A DNA stretch of 64,000 bases from Clostridia bacterium (GCA_017462735.1 JAFTQO010000009.1:201553-265552), one strand, 5' to 3'. Shown: positions 1-6,803, counted from the stretch's first letter. The notes: generated by a model not told the origin, from the letters alone. Numbers and translations: made by a program.

Positions 1-1
1 A

Positions 2-376
2 ATTGCGGATAAAAGTTTACGAAAAATAGTCGTTGCAGGGTATTCGCACGGCGGGGCTTTGGCGTCGCTGTGTCACGAATACGTCTGGTATCACCGTCCC
101 CATTTGCGCGACGTCATAGAGGGGTACGGCTTTGGCGCGCCTCGCGTCTTTTGGGGGATAAGGACGAAGAAGGTCAAAGAGCGGTGGAAAAATTTTGTCG
201 TCGTGCGCAACATAGACGATTTAGTCACGCACCTGCCCCCTGCTTTTTTGGGCTTCTCGCACGTGGGTAGCCTATTAAAGATAGGCAAAAAAGGACAATA
301 TACCGCCGTCTCCGCGCACGTTGCGCAAAATATCCTAAAAGAACTTTGGCGCTATGAAAACCGCCCGAAAGGTTAA
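2..376 (+). CDS. Lipase family protein, 3' part only (class 3-like)
   Basis: The gene enters from the left edge, so its N-terminus is outside the window. The frame reads through from base 2 and shows GYSHGGAL, the GxSxG nucleophile elbow of alpha/beta-hydrolase lipases. It is followed by a YGFGAPRVFW segment typical of class 3 lipases, where the catalytic-loop strand follows the elbow. An Asp in NIDDLVTHLPP and a late His (GFSHVG) could complete the triad. The substrate is unknown, and no secretion signal can be judged because the start is missing. The ORF ends just before a bidirectional terminator shared with the opposing gene. Confidence 0.7.
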   Translation: MADKSLRKIVVAGYSHGGALASLCHEYVWYHRPHLRDVIEGYGFGAPRVFWGIRTKKVKERWKNFVVVRNIDDLVTHLPPAFLGFSHVGSLLKIGKKGQYTAVSAHVAQNILKELWRYENRPKG

Positions 377-379
377 AAG

Positions 380-424
380 AAAAAGACCTACCGCAGATTT
401 TGTCTGTAACGGTAGGTCTTTTAA
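380..424. terminator. Bidirectional rho-independent terminator
   Basis: A perfect 12-bp stem (AAAGACCTACCG with CGGTAGGTCTTT) has a T-run on each strand. It sits between the convergent lipase gene and the minus-strand gene, whose stop codon overlaps the right arm. Confidence 0.85.
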
Positions 425-762
425 GAGTTTGAAGAAAGCAAAAGAGGTTGGTTTGGCTTTGCCAATTCTTTTTGATAATACATCAAAAAACAATGTACGT
501 ACTTTTGCCGATACCTGTATAAGGTACGTTCGCTTAAAGCGTGTTTTAAGGCGACGCGAAGCATAGATTCCTTTTTGGTGGCAGGACGACAGTAGAGATA
601 ATAGATAAGGCGCGTATGGCTCGCCATTTCCAGTTCGTCAATGGTGGAGAAGAATTCCGTCAATCTTGTCCACGCCCGCTTTGCCGGTGATAAATCGTCG
701 CTTTCTTGCAACAACTGCCGTATAAGATCCTCTTTTTTCTTGATAGTTCGATGTTCGTTCAT
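421..762 (-). CDS. Small DNA-binding-like protein, possible ArpU/sigma-like
   Basis: About 113 residues. The C-terminal half contains a pattern like a sigma region 4 or ArpU-type helix-turn-helix (LSERTLYRYRQKYVHCF), preceded by a charged helical N-terminus. The function is not recognised with certainty; a phage-type late regulator is one possibility. I chose the ATG at 762 because a TATAAT box (769-774) lies exactly six bases upstream, which implies a leaderless transcript. A TTG at 792 in the same frame would place the -10 box inside the gene. There is no Shine-Dalgarno before either start. The gene stands alone between a terminator and an oppositely oriented gene. Confidence 0.5.
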   Translation of the reverse strand: MNEHRTIKKKEDLIRQLLQESDDLSPAKRAWTRLTEFFSTIDELEMASHTRLIYYLYCRPATKKESMLRVALKHALSERTLYRYRQKYVHCFLMYYQKELAKPNQPLLLSSNS

Positions 763-768
763 AGCAGT

Positions 769-774
769 ATTATA
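769..774 (-). promoter_or_regulatory. -10 box of a putative leaderless gene
   Basis: TATAAT on the minus strand, then ACTGCT, then ATG. No convincing -35 box is visible at 16-18 bp. This is one of six genes in the window with the same six-base spacing. Confidence 0.45.
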
Positions 775-855
775 ACCCATTTTTTGCTGCAAATACTGCC
801 AAATATTGACATAAATCTCCTTTTTTCGCGTGCTATACTAATGACGGGGTGCAAA

Positions 856-1071
856 ATGGAAAAGAAAAACGCGGCGGAGATATTAGCCTACTTGGAAAAA
901 CTGCTAACGGAATATTTAGAGGACCTGAAAGATAGCGCGGCGACGGACAAAAACCTGTTTGCATACGGCGAAAAGACGGCGTACGTAGAGTGTCTGGAGA
1001 TTATCCAGCGTTGGGATGAGTCGTCGCTCGGCTCGGCAGATGACGCAATCGAAGAACGTTTTCCGTTATGA
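856..1071 (+). CDS. Small acidic hypothetical protein
   Basis: 71 residues beginning MEKKNAAEILAYLEKLL. It is predicted all-helical and acidic, with no motif I recognise. The ATG at 856 is preferred over the in-frame ATG at 841 because a GGGGTG stretch lies about seven bases upstream. An extended -10 (TGC followed by TATACT, 831-839) just upstream gives a very short leader. The gene is divergent from the 421-762 gene. No terminator is obvious downstream; the next 750 bases carry repeats only. Function unknown. Confidence 0.5.
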   Translation: MEKKNAAEILAYLEKLLTEYLEDLKDSAATDKNLFAYGEKTAYVECLEIIQRWDESSLGSADDAIEERFPL

Positions 1072-1199
1072 ATCCTTTTAGGAATCAACCCGTAAAAGTA
1101 GCCGGCGAAAGTATAAGTATTTACTTTATATACCGCGCGTATATATGCTTTTGTCCACTCTTTTTGCAAAAAAATAAAAATTTTTACGTATTTGTTTTT

Positions 1200-1380
1200 G
1201 GCTCTGTCCCAACCTTTGGTTGATTTCTGCCTATAAAATACTTCGCAATACGTCGTCGCGCTGTGGCAAGCCTCAGTTGTGTACGGCTTAGTACACGCCT
1301 TCCGCTTTTCCTCGCGCTCCTTGTTTTGTTCGTATTTTCCTACGGCAGATTGCTAATCAACCACTTGTTTTGACATCGCC
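1200..1380. repeat. Hairpin repeat element, copy 1 (MITE-like)
   Basis: 181 bp with imperfect terminal inverted repeats: GGC..TGTC..GGTTGATT on the left (1200-1225) matches AATCAACC..GACA..GCC on the right (1355-1380). Inner stems are CTGCC (1227-1231) with GGCAG (1344-1348), AAATAC (1236-1241) with GTATTT (1332-1337), and an apical 6-bp stem with 6-nt loop, GTGTAC (1079-type position 1279-1284) with GTACAC (1291-1296). A second copy lies at 44126-44298. The ends are nearly identical between copies while the interiors differ with pairing kept. No ORF is inside. It could be a non-autonomous IS derivative or a structured RNA. Confidence 0.6.
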
Positions 1381-1415
1381 TTATTTTTTGATGCGCGTTA
1401 TCTTAAGCATATTAC

Positions 1416-1565
1416 GTCTCCCCTTTTAGGGGAGATGTCGCGCTTTCTCTATGTCTCCCCTTTGAGGAAAGATGTCGCGCTTCCGCTCTTTCCCTATGTC
1501 TCCCCTAATAGGGGAGATGTCGCGCTTCCGCTCTTTCCCTATGTCTCCCCTAATAGGGGAGATGT
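1416..1565. repeat. Tandem hairpin repeats, four units
   Basis: Four copies start with GTCTCCCC at 1416, 1453, 1498 and 1543, spaced 37, 45 and 45 bp. Each core is a short palindrome, TCTCCCC-loop-AGGGGAGA, followed by a GATGTCGCGCTT.. spacer. The last two units are identical over their 45-bp period. The second unit is degenerate in its right arm. The region is non-coding; it resembles REP/BIME-type intergenic repeats. Confidence 0.7.
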
Positions 1566-1636
1566 CTTCGCAGAAGACAGAGAGGTTAAATAAGGTAAGA
1601 AGTAAAAGTGAATAGTGAATAGTGAAAAGGTATATA

Positions 1637-1746
1637 AACCTCTCCGACGGCTAACGCCGCCACCTCTCCTTAGCAGGCGAGGCATACCTCTCCGTCAAAG
1701 CCTGTCAGGCTTTGCCACCTCTCCTATTAAGAGAGGCGTAAGGGGG
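1637..1746. repeat. Second palindromic repeat cluster (CCTCTCC family)
   Basis: Three CCTCTCC-type cores are interspersed with small perfect hairpins: CAAAGCCTG with CAGGCTTTG, GGC-taac-GCC, and CCTCTC with GAGAGG. An ORF can be read through it but follows the repeat and has no ribosome binding site. From 1072 to 1823 I see only these repeats and no gene. Confidence 0.6.
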
Positions 1747-1785
1747 GCGCCCACAGGAGGCGAGGCTTCTTTGTTAGTGTGCATT

Positions 1786-1815
1786 AAAAAACCACCCGAT
1801 TGTCGGGTGGTTTTT
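1786..1815 (-). terminator. Terminator of the ECF-sigma operon
   Basis: A 13-bp stem (AAAAACCACCCGA with TCGGGTGGTTTTT) and three-base loop, right after the stop of the last minus-strand gene of the operon. Confidence 0.85.
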
Positions 1816-1823
1816 ATGTTGGG

Positions 1824-2489
1824 TTATTCGCTGTCGGGAAGCAAGATTTCCGCCAACTCCAATACGTAATTCTCCGTAGACGATTCCGCTTGTAAATAAT
1901 AGCGGTATTTCCCATACACAAAAGAAGCGTAGGATGTTCTATTTTGTGTAGCGTAAGATATGGAATATCCGTCGACGGTAGTAGAATTTTGCAAATTTTC
2001 AAAATTGGACAAATCTTCTATCGTCGTATTGCTTTTTGTGACGGAAAAGGTAACGGGGTCTCCGTCAAAGGTAATTCTACTTTCCGTAAAACAGACGACT
2101 TCGCCGCTGGATAACGCATATTTGTAGTGTGCGTCGTAGTCGGAAGTGGTGTACCAATCGAAGGTCAAGATGTCTTGATTCGTTTCCGCCGCGTATTCTT
2201 GCAAGGTCTGCGCCGTAAGGCTAGCAACGTAGTCTCCGCTAGCGCAGTAGCGAGGGGGCTCTTCTATCGGCGCGGTAGGGAAGAGGTTGACTAGCAAAAT
2301 TGCCCCGACGCCGAGCGCCGTCAAAGAGGGCGCCGTGATGGCGACCAATTTTTTCCAAGGGAAAGGGCGCTTGGGGATAGGGGTGCGCTCCATCGTGGCG
2401 CGCGCCGCCATGACCTTCTCTATCCCCCGTTGCTTTGCCTCGGGTTCCTGCGCTTCGATGAAGTTGTGGAAATCTTGTTCTAGCGACAT
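1824..2489 (-). CDS. Putative anti-sigma factor / single-pass membrane protein
   Basis: 221 residues. A cytoplasmic N-terminus of about 46 residues is followed by one membrane segment (about 47-69, LVAITAPSLTALGVGAILLV) and an extracytoplasmic domain of about 150 residues rich in Tyr, Ser and Thr. This is the layout of ECF anti-sigma factors. The gene is the last of an operon with an ECF sigma factor (3415-3957) and a secreted C39-like peptidase (2510-3367), only 20 bp downstream of the latter. No zinc-finger (ZAS) motif is visible in the N-terminus, so the role rests on topology and context. The ATG at 2489 follows an AGGAAA site. Confidence 0.55.
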   Translation of the reverse strand: MSLEQDFHNFIEAQEPEAKQRGIEKVMAARATMERTPIPKRPFPWKKLVAITAPSLTALGVGAILLVNLFPTAPIEEPPRYCASGDYVASLTAQTLQEYAAETNQDILTFDWYTTSDYDAHYKYALSSGEVVCFTESRITFDGDPVTFSVTKSNTTIEDLSNFENLQNSTTVDGYSISYATQNRTSYASFVYGKYRYYLQAESSTENYVLELAEILLPDSE

Positions 2490-2509
2490 AGTTTATTTCC
2501 TTTTTGTTT

Positions 2510-3367
2510 TTAAGTAATTTCGACGACGTAGCCGTTGTTCAGCCAACTGCCGTCGTTGGCGTTGAGATAGCCGTATCTGTTCATCGTCCAGCCCGTCGCC
2601 ACCTCGACGTGGTGGTCGGTACGGAAGAGGACGTCGTTTTCGTCGTAGTAGTTGATGGTAAGATACCCAAAGGCGACGGCGATATGCGCCCCCGAAGTCT
2701 GTAATTGAGACCAATATTCCTGCGTTTCGGTTTCGCCGATATTATACAAAGTAACGTTATCGCAGAAGAGAAGGAGGGGTTTGCCGCTGGCGATCGCGTT
2801 GTCGCAAAGGGTATGGTTGAAGCCGCCCCCGCTCTTGACGGACGTATAAGAGATACTTCTGCCTGTAGATTGTACGTAGGCGGTCAAGCCGCTGATACAA
2901 TCGGCTTCGCTGACCCCCACGTCGTCTACGTTGGTACGCATACGGGTATACAGGTCTTGGATAAGGGCAGGTACGTATACGGTGTCGTTGCTACGGTATC
3001 TGCCCGAGGCGTAGTAAGCGACGTAGTTGGGGATAAGTTCTTCAAAAAATCTGTCGTAGTAGCCGACGACGATAGCCCCGGCAACGGGCCCGCAGGCGTT
3101 TTCTAACGTTGTGTTGTAGTAATAGGGTACTAAGTTTTCAAACAACGTGTACGTTTCTTCCTTGCGGGTAAAATTGATGGTTTCTAAGATGCCGCGCGGA
3201 GAAGAAGAGGCTTCGTCGTAATATCTTCTTTCCGTGCTCGTCGTCGAGGCTGACGCGGCGACGGTGGTGGTTGCTTGAGGGGCGGTTTTCGGCGCGACGT
3301 AGGCGCAGGCGCTTGCCGCAAGCAGGGCGATGGAAAGACAGGTACATTTTTTCACTAATGGTTTCAT
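2510..3367 (-). CDS. Secreted papain-like cysteine peptidase (C39-like)
   Basis: 285 residues with an N-terminal signal sequence (KKCTCLSIALLAASACAYVA). A low-complexity Thr/Ser linker follows, then a papain-like fold. The likely nucleophile is the Cys of ENACGPVAGA (about residue 91), the His lies in SGAHIAVAFGY, and a late Asp/Asn sits in YLNANDGSW. The spacing matches peptidase C39-like proteins. The start has a strong GGAGGG site. It sits between an ECF sigma factor and a putative membrane anti-sigma factor, so it may be regulated by, or act on, an envelope signal. The substrate is unknown. Confidence 0.65.
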   Translation of the reverse strand: MKPLVKKCTCLSIALLAASACAYVAPKTAPQATTTVAASASTTSTERRYYDEASSSPRGILETINFTRKEETYTLFENLVPYYYNTTLENACGPVAGAIVVGYYDRFFEELIPNYVAYYASGRYRSNDTVYVPALIQDLYTRMRTNVDDVGVSEADCISGLTAYVQSTGRSISYTSVKSGGGFNHTLCDNAIASGKPLLLFCDNVTLYNIGETETQEYWSQLQTSGAHIAVAFGYLTINYYDENDVLFRTDHHVEVATGWTMNRYGYLNANDGSWLNNGYVVEIT

Positions 3368-3414
3368 AAAAACCCTCCTTTTGTATTTAGTGATAAATAT
3401 ACCTAATTTTTCTT

Positions 3415-3957
3415 TTAATTGTCCACTTTGGGCTTTGATTTTTTAAGAATTTCCTTCATAATCGCGTTTGCGCGTTTGTGTACGTTAGATTTTTTCATCT
3501 CCAGTTTGGCTGCGATTTCTCGAAAAGAAAAGTTTTCAAAAAAGTGCAGGTAGATGATTTGCCTATCGCGCTTTTCGTAAGGTTGTAAGTATTGCGCGAT
3601 CACGGTTCTGTTGATGACGTGTTCGGTAAAGTCTTCTTGTTGGCTATGTATATACGACGTGTCCAAAGAGAGAGTTGGCGGGGTGTTTTTATTAAAGTCG
3701 TAGGCTTCCCGCTGGACGATTTTGCACAGCCAGTTGAACCCGTCTTGGTCGTCTTGAAAAGAGTTTATGTATTGTAATGCGCGTAAAAAAGAGTTTTGGA
3801 CGACGTCTTCCGCGTCGTTTTTGTCGTATAAGTATTGCTTTGCAGTATTCAGCAAGTGGTTCCACGCAAGTTTCATCAATCGCGTTTCGTCCTCTGCCTT
3901 TCTTTCGTATTTTATCTTCGTCAATAGTAAACTGCATTGCGTGCCTAATCGTGACAT
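3415..3957 (-). CDS. ECF-family RNA polymerase sigma factor
   Basis: 180 residues. Sigma region 2 is visible around residues 30-90 (LYDKNDAEDVVQNSFLRAL, the ECF D-A-E-D-V-V-Q core) and region 4 around 120-175 (DRQIIYLHFFENFSFREIAAKLEMKKSNVHKR). It would direct polymerase to a small regulon, probably including its own operon. It lies 39 bp downstream of an XRE regulator gene and 47 bp upstream of the peptidase gene, so all four minus-strand genes are likely one transcript. The exact start is uncertain; the first 25 residues are not typical of the family. Confidence 0.85.
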   Translation of the reverse strand: MSRLGTQCSLLLTKIKYERKAEDETRLMKLAWNHLLNTAKQYLYDKNDAEDVVQNSFLRALQYINSFQDDQDGFNWLCKIVQREAYDFNKNTPPTLSLDTSYIHSQQEDFTEHVINRTVIAQYLQPYEKRDRQIIYLHFFENFSFREIAAKLEMKKSNVHKRANAIMKEILKKSKPKVDN

Positions 3958-3996
3958 CGTTTTCTCTCTTTAATCTTTAGTAAAATGAGGGGTAAA

Positions 3997-4296
3997 TTAT
4001 TTTGCTAAAATTTCCAATAAGGCTTGTTGTTTTCGTATCGGTAAACGACGAAAAAGCATCAGCAATTCCTTTTCGGTTTCGTTGACTAATTCGACTTGTT
4101 CGTCTACCATAAAAAATTGCGCTAAGGTAATCTTGAAAGCGTTGCAAATCGACTGCAACGTCTCGATTTTTGGAGGAGTATTTCTAGAAAGAATAGAGTT
4201 CAATGTGGACTGCGTCATCCCCGATTCCATTGCTAGATTATTGACCGACCAACCTCGCGCTAATCTTAATTGATGAATCCGTTCGTTTACGTTCAT
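3997..4296 (-). CDS. XRE-family transcriptional regulator
   Basis: 99 residues. The N-terminal helix-turn-helix spans residues 5-60 (IHQLRLARGWSVNNLAMES..STLNSILSR) and is followed by a helical tail of about 35 residues that may dimerise. The start has a clear GAGGTGG site. The promoter has a TATAAT just upstream, and an inverted repeat of ATTTGCGTTA overlaps its upstream side, so autoregulation is likely. It heads the sigma/peptidase/anti-sigma operon and could control it. Confidence 0.8.
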   Translation of the reverse strand: MNVNERIHQLRLARGWSVNNLAMESGMTQSTLNSILSRNTPPKIETLQSICNAFKITLAQFFMVDEQVELVNETEKELLMLFRRLPIRKQQALLEILAK

Positions 4297-4327
4297 AATA
4301 CCACCTCATAGTAGTATTATATAACTT

Positions 4328-4375
4328 ATTTGCGTTATATACCTAACTCAAACAAGTTTATATTTTAACGCAAAT
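4328..4375 (-). promoter_or_regulatory. Candidate operator of the XRE regulator
   Basis: Perfect inverted repeat ATTTGCGTTA (4328-4337) / TAACGCAAAT (4366-4375), 28 bp apart, just upstream of the minus-strand -10 box of the XRE gene. Related half-sites (ACGCAAA, TTTGCGT) recur at about 4390 and 4441. Confidence 0.5.
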
Positions 4376-4578
4376 TCGTTATAATAAAAACGCAAAAGTC
4401 GAGATTTTTGACAAAAAAAATATGAAAAGATTTGTCGAGATTTGCGTTTATTTTTTTTCGCAGCGGTACGAGCAGTCTTTCATATAGGTCTTATTATAGA
4501 CAATTTATTATAACACGATTTTTTACAAAAAGCAATATTTTTTAAAAAACAGCATTCAGTTAACTGTTTTTGATGCCT

Positions 4579-4601
4579 TAGATGAAAAAAGTTCGTCAAA
4601 A
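4579..4601. repeat. Direct repeat A (att-like), left boundary of a small island
   Basis: 23 bp matching 6283-6305 at 22 of 23 positions, same orientation, core GATGAAAAAAGTTC. Like its partner, it lies immediately beside a rho-independent terminator. The pair brackets a pyruvyltransferase gene and an integrase remnant, as expected for attL/attR. Confidence 0.5.
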
Positions 4602-4605
4602 GTTA

Positions 4606-4639
4606 AAAAACTCTGGGATTTGCGCCTCCCAGAGTTTTT
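4606..4639 (-). terminator. Terminator downstream of the pyruvyltransferase gene
   Basis: Stem AAAAACTCTGGGA / TCCCAGAGTTTTT with an 8-nt loop. It lies 60 bp after the minus-strand stop codon. Apart from this, the repeat and the operator, I see no feature in 4297-4697. Confidence 0.8.
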
Positions 4640-4697
4640 CATATGATTGAGCGTAGTAAAACTTAATGGAAATATACCTTATTTTTAGCAAAAAACC

Positions 4698-5984
4698 TTA
4701 TTTATGCATTAGATGAGAAATTTTTCTTTTCAATGCCAGAGAGTGAGAATATATTTTATAAGACGAAGCGTGTTTTTTGTAGTTTTTGTATAACTCGTCA
4801 CGGCGCTCTTTGGTTGTGGACGTGACAATTTCTCCCGAAATGGGGGTAAAGAAGGGATTTTTTTGGTTGATATGTTCGACGATTCCATGTTGTCGTAAAA
4901 AGGATTCGAAGGCATCGAATCGTTTTGCAAAGGTTTCGTTGAAAGCTCGATAACTTGTTTTTTGATACAAACTATATAAATCGCTTTCATCTATTACGCT
5001 GGGTGATGCGCAAGGGATGTTGAAAAATTCAGCCATTTCGCGCGTTCTTGCGTCTTGAGCGTCTAAAACGGCAGGGATTCCCGCTAGGATTGGCATAATG
5101 TTGCCGTGGATTCTTGATCCGTAAGACATAGAGAATTTTTCGCGAATTATATATTCGCGCCAATCGTTCATGTTGGGGATTAATTTGATTTTATCTTGAA
5201 GAAGGGATAATGTAGTAGGCAACCCATATTTTTTAATTAGGTTTTTAATATGGTTTTTATCGCTGATATCATAGCCGAATTTATTAGAATCCCATAAATC
5301 ATGAAGGAAAGAGTCTTGATGGAAGAATTCTGCTTTTGGATATTTTCTTAAAATGTTGGTGTAGCTTTGGAGATTGCCGTTTAATAAAGGACGGAATTCT
5401 TCTTCCGGTACCTTTTCATCGGATATATGTAAGTTTCTACCCAATTGATACATAGAAGGGCACCCAGTAGCAACCGCTGAGGGGAAACCTAAACGTTCAA
5501 AAAATTCTTTTGTGAAATAACCGCGTAAGGCGAATTCGCCGCCAGTATCGTACACGGAAGAGATAAAGGCTGTAGCGGAGTCTTTAAGGACGTTGCATAA
5601 GTCGTCCAAATGATCGTAACTTTTTGCTTGGATTCCACAGGCAATTATGTACACGGGTATACGGATTCCGCGGAATCGTTCAGCCATTACTTGGAGTTGT
5701 TCATTATAGTATTTTGCAAATGCGTTAGCCAAAGGGTGAATGACGATATCGAAATTATCGTTTATGTAGTCTTTGGTCATAGAAGGGTTCCAATACGTAA
5801 GTTGATTTTCAGGCGTACTAATAGCGGAGATTACACCTTGAAACCAAAGTCGATTGCCTACGTTGGGACAACCACCTTGAAACAATTCAGTAGAAACTCT
5901 TAAAAAATCGTTGGCGCTATACTCGCTGAAAATATCGTATTCGTCATGTTTATTCATGCGAATATAAATGAGGATTCGTTTCAT
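4698..5984 (-). CDS. Polysaccharide pyruvyl transferase family protein
   Basis: 428 residues from the ATG at 5984. The C-terminal half carries the family hallmark SYGSRIHGNIMPILAGIPAV followed by a conserved acidic stretch (DAQDARTREMAEFF). Such enzymes transfer pyruvate ketals or act as related GT-B transferases on exopolysaccharide sugars. The gene is visibly more A+T-rich than the flanking housekeeping DNA. It has its own promoter inside the integrase remnant and its own terminator, and it lies between att-like repeats. Acquisition by transfer is likely. No other polysaccharide gene accompanies it. Confidence 0.8.
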   Translation of the reverse strand: MKRILIYIRMNKHDEYDIFSEYSANDFLRVSTELFQGGCPNVGNRLWFQGVISAISTPENQLTYWNPSMTKDYINDNFDIVIHPLANAFAKYYNEQLQVMAERFRGIRIPVYIIACGIQAKSYDHLDDLCNVLKDSATAFISSVYDTGGEFALRGYFTKEFFERLGFPSAVATGCPSMYQLGRNLHISDEKVPEEEFRPLLNGNLQSYTNILRKYPKAEFFHQDSFLHDLWDSNKFGYDISDKNHIKNLIKKYGLPTTLSLLQDKIKLIPNMNDWREYIIREKFSMSYGSRIHGNIMPILAGIPAVLDAQDARTREMAEFFNIPCASPSVIDESDLYSLYQKTSYRAFNETFAKRFDAFESFLRQHGIVEHINQKNPFFTPISGEIVTSTTKERRDELYKNYKKHASSYKIYSHSLALKRKISHLMHK

Positions 5985-5988
5985 ATAA

Positions 5989-6219
5989 TTACCCGTGTAA
6001 AAATAGTATTGACAGTATAGCACAAAAAGAAGTGTTTGTCAATGCTCTTATAGATTGGATTTTCAGTCGGTTGCAATATCTTTTTTCAGTCATTCCCTTA
6101 TCAGGAATCCATGTTGTACATTTAAAAATTTGTTTGCCATTTACATCTCTGCCAAGACATGCTTTGAATTTGAAAGAAATAATTTTGTTTTCTTTGCGAT
6201 TGGGATAAATAGTTGCCAT
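5989..6219 (-). pseudogene. Tyrosine recombinase (integrase), N-terminal remnant
   Basis: The ATG at 6219 has an AGGAG site. The first 45 or so residues (MATIYPNRKENKI.., then ACLGRDVNGKQIF and TTWIPDKGMTEK) read like the arm-binding N-terminus of phage/ICE integrases. Homology stops after MTEK and the frame runs out about 30 residues later; the catalytic domain with the R-H-R-Y residues is absent. It lies 134 bp beyond the 3' end of a tRNA gene, where such integrases normally sit. This is a decayed or excised mobile element. Confidence 0.65.
6014..6042 (-). promoter_or_regulatory. Promoter of the pyruvyltransferase gene
   Basis: Minus-strand TTGACA, 17-bp spacer ending TGC (extended -10), then TATACT, 29 bp before the start codon. 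Confidence 0.7.
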
Positions 6220-6264
6220 AATTTGCTCCTTTTCGCAAAAAGATGTAAAAAAGATGTTGTTTTG

Positions 6265-6284
6265 TTGACCTATTTGTTGACCTA
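6265..6284. repeat. Tandem 12-bp-period repeat before the integrase remnant
   Basis: TTGACCTA occurs twice (6265 and 6277) with a 12-bp period, 45-65 bp upstream of the integrase start. Arm-type integrase-binding sites look like this. It overlaps the start of direct repeat B. Confidence 0.4.
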
Positions 6285-6305
6285 GATGAAAAAAGTTCAT
6301 CAAAA
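6283..6305. repeat. Direct repeat B (att-like), right boundary of a small island
   Basis: Partner of 4579-4601, with one mismatch. It lies directly after the terminator of the adjacent tRNA-Pro gene, in the position of an integrase attachment site. Confidence 0.5.
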
Positions 6306-6313
6306 ATTGCAAC

Positions 6314-6352
6314 AAAAAATCTCTGAAACCCTTTAGATTTCAGAGATTTTTT
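6314..6352 (-). terminator. Terminator of tRNA-Pro
   Basis: Long A/T-flanked stem (TCTCTGAAA / TTTCAGAGA) immediately after the encoded CCA end of the tRNA. Confidence 0.8.
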
Positions 6353-6429
6353 TGGTTGAGGCGACGGGACTTGAACCCACGACCTTTTGGTCCCTAACCA
6401 AACGCGCTACCAAGCTGCGCTACGCCTCA
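6353..6429 (-). tRNA. tRNA-Pro (anticodon AGG)
   Basis: 77 nt with an encoded CCA (6355-6353) and discriminator A. The acceptor stem is a perfect TGAGGCG/CGCCTCA. The D-arm is GCGC-agcttggta-GCGC, the anticodon stem TTTGG/CCAAA with loop TTAGGGA, and the T-loop TTCAAGT. Anticodon positions 34-36 read AGG, and G37 is as expected for proline tRNAs. The first two T-stem pairs are G-T wobbles. A34 would need deamination to inosine by TadA. It neighbours an integrase remnant at its 3' side. Confidence 0.9.
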
Positions 6430-6560
6430 ATATGCGATTTCGCTTGTCAAAAGCATACTTATTATACTAACCATTTTTCGTTTAGTCAAGCGTTTTTTGT
6501 GCCTTTTGCAAGAAAATTTTTATTTTTTAGTGCAGGACGAAACAGGGGGAGCGTGTGAAC

Positions 6561-6594
6561 GAAAAAAGCACGGCAGCCACGCCTGCGCCGTGCT
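6561..6594 (-). terminator. Terminator of the XRE gene at 6597
   Basis: Stem AGCACGGC/GCCGTGCT with a T-run on the minus strand, right after the stop codon. Confidence 0.8.
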
Positions 6595-6596
6595 AA

Positions 6597-6797
6597 TTAG
6601 CCGATTTCCGCAAAAAAATCGTCGAAAGTGACGCCGAAAAAGTTTACCAAAGCGATGATGTAACTTGCCTTTGGTTCGTTAACGCTTCTTTCCCAATAGT
6701 CAATCGCCTTTTGACTGACGCCTATCGCTTTGCCAAGTTGCGCTTGCGAAAGCCCCCGTTCGGTTCTCAATTCTTTGATTCTTTCCCCAATTTTCAT
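6597..6797 (-). CDS. XRE-family repressor, single-domain
   Basis: 66 residues that are almost entirely a helix-turn-helix domain (IKELRTERGLSQAQLGKAIGVSQKAIDYWER). It has a short helical end but no separate dimerisation or protease-sensor domain. The ATG at 6797 lies six bases after TATAAT, with no Shine-Dalgarno, so translation is probably leaderless. A duplicated operator lies between this gene and the divergent lipoprotein gene, strongly suggesting that it represses both. Confidence 0.85.
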   Translation of the reverse strand: MKIGERIKELRTERGLSQAQLGKAIGVSQKAIDYWERSVNEPKASYIIALVNFFGVTFDDFFAEIG

Positions 6798-6803
6798 ATG
6801 TTA

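Noticed and set aside
1416-1565. CRISPR-like array
   Set aside because: Only four units, uneven period, no unique spacers (the last two units are identical throughout), a palindromic core, and no cas gene nearby.
1615-1869. 84-codon ORF with a Pro/Arg/Gly-rich product (plus strand)
   Set aside because: It translates the palindromic CCTCTCC repeats and a terminator, has no ribosome binding site, and such repeat-derived ORFs are not proteins.
6352-6558. 68-codon plus-strand ORF
   Set aside because: It reads antisense through tRNA-Pro; no ribosome binding site.
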